From Balanoglossus misakiensis (lineage: Eukaryota; Hemichordata): DNA of 64,000 nt. The translations under genes were made by a program, and so were the position numbers. Each line of letters starts with the position of its first letter. Position 1 is the first letter of the stretch. The notes under the pieces were generated by a model, which searched no databases, was not told where the DNA came from, and saw only the letters and a list, made by a program, of their open reading frames with translations. The stretch covers positions 1,426,001 to 1,490,000 of the forward strand of contig CM082580.2 of NCBI GenBank assembly GCA_040954595.2, read 5' to 3'. Below are positions 47,151 through 60,770 of this stretch, in pieces.

Positions 47151-47990
47151 AAAAGCTGTATCTGCTGTGCATGCCAAGTTTTGGAAATGTAGATCAAGGG
47201 TCATTGCCAAAATTATCAAAATATTTGGGTTATGTCCTGCCAGAGTAGTACTCATGTGAACAAAATCATGACTGTTGTGCTTTTTAACAAGAGACATATC
47301 AATGTACAATTAAGTTCTGAAAGATCTTGATCAAAGGGAAAATGAAAGTTGCAAAAAATTGTATAATTAAGTGTTAAAAAAAGGATCAATGGACATGTGA
47401 AAGTTGACAAAAAATTTTAACATTCTGGTCTTATGTTGACTCTATCCATAAAAAGGCTTGGTGTGCTATCATTCAGTAGCCTACAAATAGGAAATTTTAG
47501 TTTTTAATCGGAGTTCAGAAAATCCAATTAGGCTTCAATAAGGTTTAACCAATCACATTTTACGCGAAAGCGTGATTAAAAAAAGATTTTGGAAATTTTT
47601 CATGGGATTTTTCAAAAATCCATAATAAATCCAAATTCACATGAACACTAACAATATTATTTTAAAAAATTGGAACGTACAGTAAATTAGAACTTGATTG
47701 GCCTTGTAATTTTTGAAAAAAAATGTCAACTTTTAAAGGTTATCAGAAAATCCAATATGGCCACCATGAAGAAGACAATTAAAAGAACATGCAGCATCAC
47801 AGGGGCCAAAGCAGTTAGCATGGTTCCAACAGAAAGCAAACTCTGTATCTGTTATGGATTCTTAGAATGGTAGGTAAGCCAGAGGTCACGGAAATTTGTG
47901 CCAACAAATTTTGATATCAAACTGATAAGTGTCCAACAAGAACCAAACTTCTAAGCTCAATTGGTTAACTTTAAATAGGATTTAAGTAGA
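47150..47990. repeat. ~0.9-kb repeat unit
   Basis: One unit with the marker order given for 42950-45700. It carries one copy of the 116-bp segment near 47190-47300. Its duplicate is 55521-56440. Confidence 0.7.
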
Positions 47991-48330
47991 TCATGGCCAA
48001 AATTATCAAAATATTTGGGTTATGTCCAGGCAGCAATAGTACTCATGTGTACAAAATCATGACTGTTGTGCTTTTTAACAAGAGACATATCCAAGTAGAT
48101 CAAGGGTCATGGCCAAAATTATCAAAATATTTGGGTTATGTCCTGGCAGCAATAAAACTCATGTGAACAAAATCATGACTGTTGTGCTTTTTAACAAGAG
48201 ACATATCCAAGTAGATCAATGGTCATTGCCAAAATTATCAAAATATTTGGGTTATGTCCTGGCAGCAGTAGTACTCTATGAACAAAATCATGACTGTTGA
48301 GCTTTTTATCAAGAGCCATATCCACATAAA
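47990..48330. repeat. 116-bp satellite, three units
   Basis: Units as in the main array. The position corresponds to 56450-57010 in the other duplication copy, where there are five units. Confidence 0.85.
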
Positions 48331-50009
48331 ATTAAGTTATGGAATTACTGGGTCAAAGGACATGCGAGAGTTGCCAACAAATTGTTTAATCAAGTTTTGA
48401 AAAAACTGGATCAAAGGACATGTGAAAGTTGCCAAAAAATGTAACGTATTCTAGTCATATGGCGACTCGTATCCATAAAATTAATTTGTGTGCTTTCAAT
48501 GAGTAGGCTAGAAATAGGAAATCTTAGTTTTTAATCAGTGTTCAGAAAAATCCAATTTGGCTCCAATAAGGTGACACCAATCACAATTCACTTGAAAACT
48601 TGATTAGAAAAAGATGTTCTGTAATTTTTTAATGAGATTTTTAAACAATCCAATTAGGCACCCAAAGTCACATGACCACTAATGATATTTTTGTCAAACT
48701 TTCAACCCTACAGTAAACTAGAATTTGATTTGCCCTGTAGTTTATGAAAATGTCAACTTTTAAAGGTTATTAGAAAATCCAATATGGCCACCATGAAGAA
48801 GATAATTAGAGCTACAAGCAGCATTGGAGTGGCCAAAGCGGTTAGCATGGTTCCAACAGAAAGCAAAGGCTGTATCTGTTGTGGATGCCTAGAAATGGTA
48901 AAGTATGCCAGAGGTGATGCAAAATGTGCCAACAAAATTTGATACCAAACTGATCAATGTCCAACAAAAAGCAGACTTCTACGCTTTATTAGTTAACTTT
49001 AAATAGCTTATATACATAATTATTGTGTTAAAGTTAATACATGTACTTCATTAGGTGTTCCAAGCCTCTAAATTTAAAAGCTGTATCTGCTGTACATGCC
49101 AAGTTATGGGAATGTAGATCAAAAGTTACTGCCAAAATTATCAAAATATTTGGGTTATGTCCTGGCAGCAGTAGTACTCATGTGAACAAAATCACGACTG
49201 TTGTGCTTTTTAACAAGAGGCATATCAACGTAGAATTAAGTTCTGAAAGATCTGGATCAAAAGACGAATGAAAGTTGCAAAAAAATAGTATAATTAAGTG
49301 TTGAAAAAATGGATGAAAGGACATGTGAAAGTTGATAAAAATTGTTTAACATATTCTGGACTTATGGTGACTCGTATCCATAAAAAGGATTGGTGTGCTA
49401 TCATTCAGTAGCCTTGAAATAGGAAATTTTAGTTTTTAATCGGAGTTCAGACAATCCAATTTGACTTCAATAAGGTTTAACCAATCACAATTCACTTGAA
49501 AGCTTGATTAAAAAAGATTTTGGAAATTTTTCATGAGTTTTTGAAAAAATCCATAATGAATCCAAATTCACATGACCACTATTAATATAATTGAAAAAAA
49601 AATGGAACGGCCAGTAAATTAGAACTTGATTGGCCCTGCAGTTTAGAAAAAAATGTCCACTTTTAGAGATTATCAGAAAATCCAATATGGCCGCCATGAA
49701 GAAGACCCAACTATAAGCAGCATTGGAGTGACCAAAGTGGTTAGCATGGTTCCAACAGAAAGCAAAGGCTGTATCTGTTATGGATGCTGAGAAATGGTAA
49801 GTAAGCCAGAGGTCAGGCAAATTTGTGCCAACAAATTTTGACATCAAACTGATAAGTGTCCAACAAGAACCAAACTTCTAAGCTCAATTGGTTAACTTTA
49901 AATAGGATAAGTACATAATGATTGTGTTAAAAATTAATACTTCATTAGGTGTTCCAGTCCTCTAAATTTGAAAGCCGTATCTGCTGTGCATGGCAAGTTA
50001 TGGGAAAGA
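48330..50009. repeat. Two further ~0.9-kb repeat units
   Basis: AGGTGTTCCA markers at about 49053 and 49946. Duplicated at 57000-58705 with constant offset 8698. Confidence 0.7.
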
Positions 50010-53000
50010 AGATCATGGCCAAAATTATCAAAATATTTGGGTTATGTCCTGGCAGCAATAGTACTCATGTGTACAAAATCATGACTGTTGTGCTTTTTAA
50101 CAAGAGACATATCCAAGTAGATCAAGGGTCATGGCCAAAATTATCAAAATATTTGGGTTATGTCCTGGCAACAATAAAACTCATGTGAACAAAATCATGA
50201 CTGTTGTGCTTTTTAACAAGAGACATATCCAAGTAGATCAAGGGTCATGGCCGAAATAATCAAAATATTTGGGTTATGTCCTGGCAGCAATAAAATTCAT
50301 ATGAACAAAATCATGACTGTTGTGCTTTTTAACAAGAGACATATCCAAGTAGATCAAGGGTCATTGCCAAAATTATCCAAATATTTGGGTTATGTCCTGG
50401 CAGCAATAAAACTCATGTGAACAAAATCATGACTATTGTGCTTTTTAACAAGAGACATATCCAAGTAGATCAAGGGTCATTGCCAAAATGATCAAAATAT
50501 ATGGGTTATGTCCTGGCAGCAATAAAACTCATGTGAACAAAATCATGACTGTTGTGCTTTTTAACAAGAGACATATCCAAGTAGATCAAGGGTCATTGCC
50601 AAAATTATCAAAATATTTGGGTTATGTCCTGGCAGCAATAAAACTCATGTGAACAAAATCATGACTGTTGTGCTTTTTAACAAGAGACATATCCAAGTAG
50701 ATCAAGGGTCATTGCCAAAATTATCAAAATATTTGGGTTATGTCCAGGCACCAATAGTACTCATGTGAACAAAATCATGACTGTTGTGCTTTTTAACAAG
50801 AGACATATCCAAGTAGATCAAGGGTCATTGCCAAAATTATCAAAATATTTGGGTTATGTCCAGGCAGCAATAGTACTCATGTGAACAAAATCATGACTGT
50901 TGTGCTTTTTAACAAGAGGCATATCCAAGTAGATCAAGGGTCATTGCCAAAATTATCAAAATATTTGGGTTATGTCCAGGCAGCAATAGTACTCATGTGA
51001 ACAAAATCATGACTGTTGTGCTTTTTAACAAGAGACATATCCAAGTAGATCAAGGGTCATTGCCAAAATTATCAAAATATTTGGGTTATGTCCAGGCAGC
51101 AATAGTACTCATGTGAACAAAATCATGACTGTTGTGCTTTTTAACAAGAGACATATCCAAGTAGATCAAGGGTCATTACCAAGATTATCAAAATATTTGG
51201 GTTATGTCCTGGCAGCAATAAAACTCATGTGAACAAAATCATGACTGTTGTGCCTTTTAACAAGAGACATATCCAAGTAGATCAAGGGTCATTGCCAAAA
51301 TTATCAAAATATTTGGGTTATGTCCTGGCAGCAATAAAACTCATGTGAACAAAATCATGACTGTTGTGCTTTTTAACAAGAGACATATCCAAGTAGATCA
51401 AGGGTCATTGCCATGATTATCAAAATATTTGGGTTATGTCCTGGCAGCAATAAAACTCATGTGAACAAAATCATGACTATTGTGCTTTTTAACAAGAGAC
51501 ATATCCAAGTAGATCAAGGGTCATTGCCAAAATGATCAAAATATATGGGTTATGTCCTGGCAGCAATAAAACTCATGTGAACAAAATCATGACTGTTGTG
51601 CTTTTTAACAAGAGACATATCCAAGTAGATCAAGGGTCATTGCCAAAATTATCAAAATATTTGGGTTATGTCCTGGCAGCAATAAAACTCATGTGAACAA
51701 AATCATGACTGTTGTGCTTTTTAACAAGAGACATATCCAAGTAGATCAAGGGTCATTGCCAAAATTATCAAAATATTTGGGTTATGTCCAGGCACCAATA
51801 GTACTCATGTGAACAAAATCATGACTGTTGTGCTTTTTAACAAGAGACATATCCAAGTAGATCAAGGGTCATTGCCAAAATTATCAAAATATTTGGGTTA
51901 TGTCCAGGCAGCAATAGTACTCATGTGAACAAAATCATGACTGTTGTGCTTTTTAACAAGAGGCATATCCAAGTAGATCAAGGGTCATTGCCAAAATTAT
52001 CAAAATATTTGGGTTATGTCCAGGCAGCAATAGTACTCATGTGAACAAAATCATGACTGTTGTGCTTTTTAACAAGAGACATATCCAAGTAGATCAAGGG
52101 TCATTGCCAAAATTATCAAAATATTTGGGTTATGTCCAGGCAGCAATAGTACTCATGTGAACAAAATCATGACTGTTGTGCTTTTTAACAAGAGACATAT
52201 CCAAGTAGATCAAGGGTCATTACCAAGATTATCAAAATATTTGGGTTATGTCCTGGCAGCAATAAAACTCATGTGAACAAAATCATGACTGTTGTGCCTT
52301 TTAACAAGAGACATATCCAAGTAGATCAAGGGTCATTGCCAAAATTATCAAAATATTTGGGTTATGTCCTGGCAGCAATAAAACTCATGTGAACAAAATC
52401 ATGACTGTTGTGCTTTTTAACAAGAGACATATCCAAGTAGATCAAGGGTCATTGCCATGATTATCAAAATATTTGGGTTATGTCCTGGCAGCAATAAAAC
52501 TCATGTGAACAAAATCATGACTGTTGTGCTTTTAACAAGAGACATATCCAAGTAGATCAAGGGTCATTGCCAAAATTATCAAAATATTTGGGTTATGTCC
52601 AGGCAGCAATAGTACTCATGTGAACAAAATCATGACTGTTGTGCTTTTTAACAAGAGACATATCCAAGTAGATCAAGGGTCATTACCAAGATTATCAAAA
52701 TATTTGGATTATGTCCTGGCAGCAATAAAACTCATGTGAACAAAATCATGACTGTTGTGCCTTTTAACAAGAGACATATCCAAGTAGATCAAGGGTCATT
52801 GCCAAAATTATCAAAATATTTGGGTAATGTCCTGGCAGCAATAAAACTCATGTGAACAAAATCATGACTGTTGTGCTTTTTAACAAGAGACATATCCAAG
52901 TAGATCAAGGGTCATTGCCAAGATTATCAAAATATTTGGGTTATGTCCTGGCAGCAATAAAACTCATGTGAACAAAATCATGACTGTTGTGCTTTTTAAC

Positions 53001-54620
53001 AAGAGACATATCCAAGTAGATCAAGGGTCATTGCCAAAGTTATCAAAATATTTGGGTTATGTCCTGGCAGCGACAAAACTCATGTGAACAAAATCATGAC
53101 TGTTGTGCTTTTTAACAAGAGGCATATCCAAGTAGATCAAGGGTCATTGCCAAAATTATCAAAATATTTGGGTTATGTCCAGGCAGCAATAGTACTCATG
53201 TGAACAAAATCATGACTGTTGTGCTTTTTAACAAGAGACATATCCAAGTAGATCAAGGGTCATTGCCAAAATTATCAAAATATTTGGGTTATGTCCAGGC
53301 AGCAATAGTACTCATGTGAACAAAATCATGACTGTTGTGCTTTTTAACAAGAGACATATCCAAGTAGATCAAGGGTCATTACCAAGATTATCAAAATATT
53401 TGGGTTATGTCCTGGCAGCAATAAAACTCATGTGAACAAAATCATGACTGTTGTGCCTTTTAACAAGAGACATATCCAAGTAGATCAAGGGTCATTGCCA
53501 AAATTATCAAAATATTTGGGTTATGTCCTGGCAGCAATAAAACTCATGTGAACAAAATCATGACTGTTGTGCTTTTTAACAAGAGACATATCCAAGTAGA
53601 TCAAGGGTCATTGCCATGATTATCAAAATATTTGGGTTATGTCCTGGCAGCAATAAAACTCATGTGAACAAAATCATGACTGTTGTGCTTTTAACAAGAG
53701 ACATATCCAAGTAGATCAAGGGTCATTGCCAAAATTATCAAAATATTTGGGTTATGTCCAGGCAGCAATAGTACTCATGTGAACAAAATCATGACTGTTG
53801 TGCTTTTTAACAAGAGACATATCCAAGTAGATCAAGGGTCATTACCAAGATTATCAAAATATTTGGATTATGTCCTGGCAGCAATAAAACTCATGTGAAC
53901 AAAATCATGACTGTTGTGCCTTTTAACAAGAGACATATCCAAGTAGATCAAGGGTCATTGCCAAAATTATCAAAATATTTGGGTAATGTCCTGGCAGCAA
54001 TAAAACTCATGTGAACAAAATCATGACTGTTGTGCTTTTTAACAAGAGACATATCCAAGTAGATCAAGGGTCATTGCCAAGATTATCAAAATATTTGGGT
54101 TATGTCCTGGCAGCAATAAAACTCATGTGAACAAAATCATGACTGTTGTGCTTTTTAACAAGAGACATATCCAAGTAGATCAAGGGTCATTGCCAAAATT
54201 ATCAAAATATTTGGGTTATGTCCTGGCAGCGACAAAACTCATGTGAACAAAATCATGACTGTTGTGCTTTTTAACAAGAGACATATCCAAGTAGATCAAG
54301 GGTCATGGCCAAAATTATCAAAATATTTGGGTTATGTCCTGGCAACAATAAAACTCATGTGAACAAAATCATGACTGTTGTGCTTTTTAACAAGAGACAT
54401 ATCCAAGGGATCAAGGGTCATTACCAAGATTATCAAAATATTTGGGTTATGTCCTGGCAGCAATAAAACTCATGTGAACAAAATCATGACTGTTGTGCTT
54501 TTTAACAAGAGACATATCCAAGTAGATCAAGGGTCATTGCCAAAATTATCAAAATATTTGGGTTATGTCCTGGCAGCAGTAGTACTCTTTGAACAAAATC
54601 ATGACTGTTGAGCTTTTTAT
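50010..54620. repeat. Main 116-bp satellite array, about 40 units
   Basis: The GTAGATC marker recurs every 116 bp (for example 50465, 50581, 50697). The unit is GTAGATCAAGGGTCATTGCC, AAAATTATCAAAATATTTGG, GTTATGTCCTGGCAGCAATA, AAACTCATGTGAACAAAATC, ATGACTGTTGTGCTTTTTAA, CAAGAGACATATCCAA. Variant markers repeat at 1044 bp (nine units) in 50465-52552 and at 1159 bp (ten units, one a base short) in about 52200-54400. The unit is an internal slice of the 0.9-kb repeat. 116 is not a multiple of three and all frames close quickly. There are no unique spacers, so it is not a CRISPR array. Confidence 0.92.
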
Positions 54621-57600
54621 CAAGAGCCATATCCACATAAAATTAAGTTATGGAATTACTGGATCAAAGGACATGCGAGAGTCGCCAACAAATTGTTTAA
54701 TCAAATACTGAAAAAAAACTGGATCAAAGAACATATGAAAGTTGTCAAAAAATGTAACATATTCTAGTCATATGGTGACTCGTATCCACAGAAAGAATTT
54801 GTGTGCTTTCAATGAGTAGGATAAAAAAAAGGAATTTTAGCTTTTAATCGGAGTTCAGAAAATCCAATTTGGCTCTGATAAGGTTAAACCAATCACAATT
54901 CACTTGAAAACTTGATTAGAAAAAGATTTTCGTAATTTTTGAATGAGATTTTTAAAAAATCCAATAAGGCACCAAAAGTCACATGACCACTAATGATATT
55001 TTATCAAACTTTCAACCGCACAGTAAATTAGAACTTGATTGGCCCTGTAGTTTATGAAAATGTCAACCTTTAAAGCTTATTAGAAAATCCAATATGGCCG
55101 CCATGAAGAAGACAATTACAACTAAAAGTAGCATTGGAGGGACCAAGGTTCCAACAGAAAGCAGACCCCATCAAAATTCCAATTAACAAAATCAGGTAGG
55201 GGCACCATACCACACATTCCTACCAATTTTCAGCTCCATCGTACATGTAGTTAGGGAGAAGAAGATTTTTTTACCAAAAATTTTATTTTTAGATCTAATT
55301 TGCATATTCATGACCCGATCAAATCCAAATTAACAAAATCAGGTAAGGGCACCATAACACACATTCCAACCAAATTTCAGCTAAATATGCCAAGTAGTTT
55401 TATAGAAGAAGATTGAAATACCAAAAGTTGACGGACGACGGATGACGGACGACAGACGACGGACAGACATTTATCAACCTACTGCTACAGCTCGGCTGAC
55501 ACAAGTGACAGCAGAGCTAATAAAAGCTGTATCTGCTGTGCATGCCAAGTTTTGGAAATGTAGATCAAGGGTCATTGCCAAAATTATCAAAATATTTGGG
55601 TTATGTCCTGCCAGAGTAGTACTCATGTGAACAAAATCATGACTGTTGTGCTTTTTAACAAGAGACATATCAATGTACAATTAAGTTCTGAAAGATCTTG
55701 ATCAAAGGGAAAATGAAAGTTGCAAAAAATTGTATAATTAAGTGTTAAAAAAAGGATCAATGGACATGTGAAAGTTGACAAATTTTTTTAACATTCTTGT
55801 CTTATGTTGACTCTATCCATAAAAAGGCTTGGTGTGCTATCATTCAGTAGCCTACAAATAGGAAATTTTAGTTTTTAATCGGAGTTCAGAAAATCCAATT
55901 AGGCTTCAATAAGGTTTAACCAATCACAATTTACGCGAAAGCTTGATTAAAAAAAGATTTTGGAAATTTTTCATGGTATTTTTCAAAAATCCATAATAAA
56001 TCCAAATTCACATGAACACTAACAATATTATTTTAAAAAATTGGAACGTACAGTAAATTAGAACTTGATTGGCCTTGTAATTTTTGAAAAAAAATGTCAA
56101 CTTTTAAAGGTTATCAGAAAATCCAATATGGCCACCATGAAGAAGACAATTAAAAGAACATGCAGCATCACAGGGGCCAAAGCAGTTAGCATGGTTCCAA
56201 CAGAAAGCAAACTCTGTATCTGTTGTGGATTCATAGAATGGTAGGTAAGCCAGAGGTCACGCAAATTTGTGCCAACAAATTTTGATATCAAACTGATAAG
56301 TGTCCAACAAGAACCAAACTTCTAAGCTCAATTGGTTAACTTTAAATAGGATAAGTACATAATGATTGTGTTAAAGATTAATACTTCATTAGGTGTTCCA
56401 GTCCTCTATATTTGAAAGCCATATCTGCTGTGCATGTCAAATTATGGGAAAGTAGATCATGGCCAAAATTATCAAAATATTTGGGTTATGTCCAGGCAGC
56501 AATAGTACTCATGTGTACAAAATCATGACTGTTGTGCTTTTTAACAAGAGACATATGCAAGTAGATCAAGGGTCATGGCCAAAATTATCAAAATATTTGG
56601 GTTATGTCCTGGCAGCAATAAAACTCATGTGAACAAAATCATGACTGTTGTGCTTTTTAACAAGAGACATATCCAAGTAGATCAAGGGTCATGGCCAAAA
56701 TTATCAAAATATTTGGGTTATGTCCTGGCAGCAATAAAACTCATGTGAACAAAATCATGACTGTTGTGCTTTTTAACAAGAGACATATCCAAGTAGATCA
56801 AGGGTCATTGCCAAAATTATCAAAATATTTGGGTTATGTCCTGGCAGCAATAAAACTCATGTGAACAAAATCATGACTGTTGTGCTTTTTAACAAGAGAC
56901 ATATCCAAGTAGATCAAGGGTCATTGCCAAAATTATCAAAATATTTGGGTTATGTCCTGGCAGCAGTAGTACTCTTTGAACAAAATCATGACTGTTTAGC
57001 TTTTTATCAAGAGCCATATCCACATAAAATTTAGTTATGGAATTACTGGGTCAAAGGACATGCGAGAGTTGCCAACAAATTGTTTAATCAAGTTTTGAAA
57101 AAACTGGATCAAAGGACATGTGAAAGTTGCCAAAAAATGTAACGTATTCTAGTCATATGGCGACTCGTATCCATAAAATTAATTTGTGTGCTTTCAATGA
57201 GTAGGCTAGAAATAGAAAATCTTAGTTTTTAATCAGTGTTTAGAAAAATCCAATTTGGCTCCAATAAGGTGACACCAATCACAATTCACTTGAAAACTTG
57301 ATTAGAAAAAGATGTTCTGTAATTTTTTAATGAGATTTTTAAACAATCCAATTAGGCACCCAAAGTCACTTGACCACTAATGATATTTTTGTCAAACTTT
57401 CAACCCTACAGTAAACTAGAATTTGATTGGCCCTGTAGTTTATGAAAATGTCAACTTTTAAAGGTTATTAGAAATTCCAATATGGCCACCATGAAGAAGA
57501 CAATTAGAGCTACAAGCAGCATTGGAGTGGCCAAAGCGGTTAGCATGGTTCCAACAGAAAGCAAATGCTGCATCTGTTGTGGATGCCTAGAAATGGTAAA

Positions 57601-58710
57601 GTATGCCAGAGGTGATGCAAAATGTGCCAACAAAATTTGATACCAAACTGATCAGTGTCCAACAAAAAGCAGACTTCTACGCTTTATTGGTTAACTTTAA
57701 ATAGCTTATATACATAATTATTGTGTTAAAGTTAATACATGTACTTTATTAGGTGTTCCAGTCCTCTAAATTTAAAAGCTGTATCTGCTGTGCATGCCAA
57801 GTTATGGGAATGTAGATCAAAAGTTACTGCCAAAATTATCAAAATATTTGGGTTATGTCCGGGCAGCAGTAGTACTCATGTGAACAAAATCACGACTCTT
57901 GTGCTTTTTAACAAGAGGCATATCAACGTAGAATTAAGTTCTGAAAGATCTGGATCAAAAGACGAATGACAGTTGCAAAAAAATTGTATAATTAAGTGTT
58001 GAAAAAATGGATGAAAGGACATGTGAAAGTTGATAAAAATTGTTTAACATATTCTGGTCTTATGGTGACTCGTATCCATAAAAAGGATTGGTGTGCTATC
58101 ATTCAGTAGCCTTGAAATAGGAAATTTTAGTTTTTAATCGGAGTTCAGACAATCCAATTTGGCTTCAATAAGGTTTAACCAATCACAATTCACTTGAAAG
58201 CTTGATTAAAAAAGATTTTGGAAATCTTCATGAGTTTTTGAAAAAATCCATAATAAATCCAAATTCACATGACCACTATTAATATAATTGAAAAAAAATT
58301 GGAACGGCCAGTAAATTAGAACTTGATTGGCCCTGCAGTTTAGAAAAAAATGTACACTTTTAGAGATTATCAGAAAATCCAATATGGCCGCCATGAAGAA
58401 GACCCAACTATAAGCAGCATTGGAGTGACCAAAGTGGTTAGCATGGTTCCAACAGAAAGCAAAGGCTGTATCTGTTATGGATGCTGAGAAATGGTAAGTA
58501 AGCCAGAGGTCACGCAAATTTGTGCCAATAAATTTTGACATCAAACTGATAAGTGTCCAACAAGAACCAAACTTCTAAGCTCAATTGGTTAACTTTAAAT
58601 AGGATAAGTACATAACGATTGTGTTAAAGATTAATACTTCATTAGGTGTTCCAGTCCTCTAAATTTGAAAGCCGTATCTGCTGTGCATGGCAAGTTATGG
58701 GAAAGTAGAT
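54540..58710. repeat. Segmental duplication, copy 2
   Basis: Partner of 44640-50020. At about 55160 it passes straight from the 0.9-kb unit into a 145-bp unit, skipping about 1.5 kb present in copy 1. Contains GACGGAC tail copy 3 (55428-55521), a 0.9-kb unit (55521-56440), a five-unit 116-bp block and two more 0.9-kb units. Confidence 0.75.
56450..57010. repeat. 116-bp satellite, about five units
   Basis: Same unit as the main array, at the position equivalent to 47990-48330. Confidence 0.85.
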
Positions 58711-59750
58711 CATGGCCAAAATTATCAAAATATTTGGGTTATGTCCAGGCAGCAATAGTACTCATGTGTACAATATCATGACTGTTGTGCTTTTTAACAA
58801 GAGACATATCCAAGTAGATCAAGGGTCATGGCCAAAATTATCAAAATATTTGGGTTATGTCCTGGCAGCAATATAACTCATGTGAACAAAATCATGACTG
58901 TTGTGCTTTTTAACAAGAGACCTATCCAAGTAGATCAAGGGTCATTGCCAAAATTATCAAAATATTTTGGTTATGTCCTGGCAGCAATAAAACTCATATG
59001 AACACAATAATGACTGTTGTGCTTTTTAACAAGAGACATATCCAAGTAGATCAAGGGTCATTGCCAAAATTATCAAAATATTTGGGTTATGTCCTGGCAG
59101 CAATAAAACTCGTGTGAACACAATCATGACTGTTGTGCTTTTTAACAAGAGACATATCCAAGTAGATCAAGGGTCATTACCAAGATTATCAAAATATTTG
59201 GGTTATGTCCTGGCAGCAATAAAACTCATGTGAACACAATCATGACTGTTGTGCTTTTTAACAAGAGGCATATCCAAGTAGATCAAGGGTCATTGCCAAA
59301 ATTATCAAAATATTTTGGTTATGTCCAGGCAGCAATAAAACTCATGTGAACACAATTATGACTGTTGTGTTTTTTAACAAGAGACATATCCAAGTAGATC
59401 AAGGGTCATTGCCAAAATTATCAAAATATTTTGGTTATGTCCTGGCAGCAATAAAACTCATGTGAACAAAATCATGACTGTTGTGCTTTTTAACAAGAGA
59501 CATATCCAAGTAGATCAAGGGTCATCGCCAAAATTATCAAAATATTTGGGTTATGTCCTGGCAGCAATAAAACTCATGTGAACACAATTATGACTGTTGT
59601 GCTTTTTAACAAGACTAGAGACATATCCAAGTAGAACAAGGGTCATTGCCAAAATTATCAAAATATTTGGGTTATGTCCTGGCAGCAATAAAACTCATGT
59701 GAACACAATCATGACTGTTGTGCTTTTTAACAAGAGACATATCCAAGTAC
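58705..59750. repeat. 116-bp satellite, about nine units
   Basis: Same unit, with local variants GAACACAATCATG and ATATTTTGGTTATG shared by neighbouring units but rare in the main array. This shows homogenisation within the block. One unit has a 5-bp duplication (AAGACTAGAGAC, near 59610). Confidence 0.85.
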
Positions 59751-60280
59751 AATTCAGTTCTAACAAATCTGAATCAAAGGACATGTGAAATTTGCCAAAA
59801 AATGTAACGTATTCTATACATATGGTGACTCGTATCAATAAAATGAATGTGTGCTTTAAATGAGTAGGCTAGAAATAGGAAATCTTTGTCTTTAATTAGA
59901 GTTCAGAAAGTCCAATTTGGCTCCAATAAGGTTTAACTAATCACAATACACTTGAAAACTTGATTAGAAAAAGATTTTGGAAATGTTAAATGAGATTTTT
60001 TAACAATCCATAATGAATCCAAAGTCGCATGACCACTAACAATATTATTGAAAAAAATTGGAAGGGACAGTAAATTAGAACTTGATTGGCCATGTAGTTT
60101 TGAAAAAATGTCAATTTTAAGAGGTTATCAGAAAATCCAATATGGCCAACATGAAGAAGACAATTAAAGGAACATGCAACATTACAGGGGCCAAAGCAGT
60201 TAGCATGGTTCCAACAGAAAGCAAACTCTGTATCTGTTGTGGATGGCTAGAAATGGTAAGCCAGAGGTCACTATGTCTAT
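59750..60280. repeat. Last, partial ~0.9-kb repeat unit
   Basis: Carries the second half of the marker order (AATCCAATTTGGCT to GTTCCAACAGAAAG) and stops near AAATGGTAAGCCAGAGGTCA. Confidence 0.65.
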
Positions 60281-60496
60281 GTATAATTAACTTCTTAAAA
60301 CATAGCGTATAGGAAACTGTTGTGCCATTTGGGGATTACACAGATTTTAGGTATTCACCAGAATTAAATCGCGGGCGACATTGGCAAGCATATATGGCAA
60401 AAATATTCAAATACTATGGAAACATAAAAAAAATTCACCATGCTCAATCAAGTGTTATGTGTCACTGCAATCTTACAAGCAGCACTAAAAAAAACA

Positions 60497-60770
60497 GATT
60501 TTTGTCCAAAAACTGTCTGTAAAATACATGCGAGTATGACAAGCTAATTAGTCCAATCAGACAGAGGCATTCACTGACCTACCACCAGTTTATAATAAAA
60601 TAACCGGTGGTCTCTGTAACAGCTGGACCACAACTGATTTTTGTCCAAAAACTGTCTGTAAAATATATGCGAGTATGACAAGCTAATTAGTCCAATCAGA
60701 CAGAGGCATTCACTGACCTACCACCAGTTTATAATAAAATAGCCGGTGGTCTCTGTAACAGCTGGACCGG
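60497..60770. repeat. 139-bp tandem duplication
   Basis: GATTTTTGTCCAAAAACTGT begins at 60497 and again at 60636. The two units differ at only a few positions (ATACATGCG/ATATATGCG, ATAACCGG/ATAGCCGG). Confidence 0.85.

Larger units (their letters stand above)
44640..50020. repeat. Segmental duplication, copy 1
   Basis: 44640-45260 corresponds to 54540-55160 (offset about 9900), and 46830-50020 to about 55200-58710 (offset 8371 rising to 8698). The part 45260-46830, holding the 145-bp repeat, is missing from copy 2. The offset change of 327 bp falls at the 116-bp satellite block, which has three units here and five in copy 2. Confidence 0.75.

Noticed and set aside
50010-54620. Regular 116-bp spacing as a CRISPR array
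   Set aside because: The whole unit is repeated; there are no unique spacers, and the context is a eukaryotic satellite.
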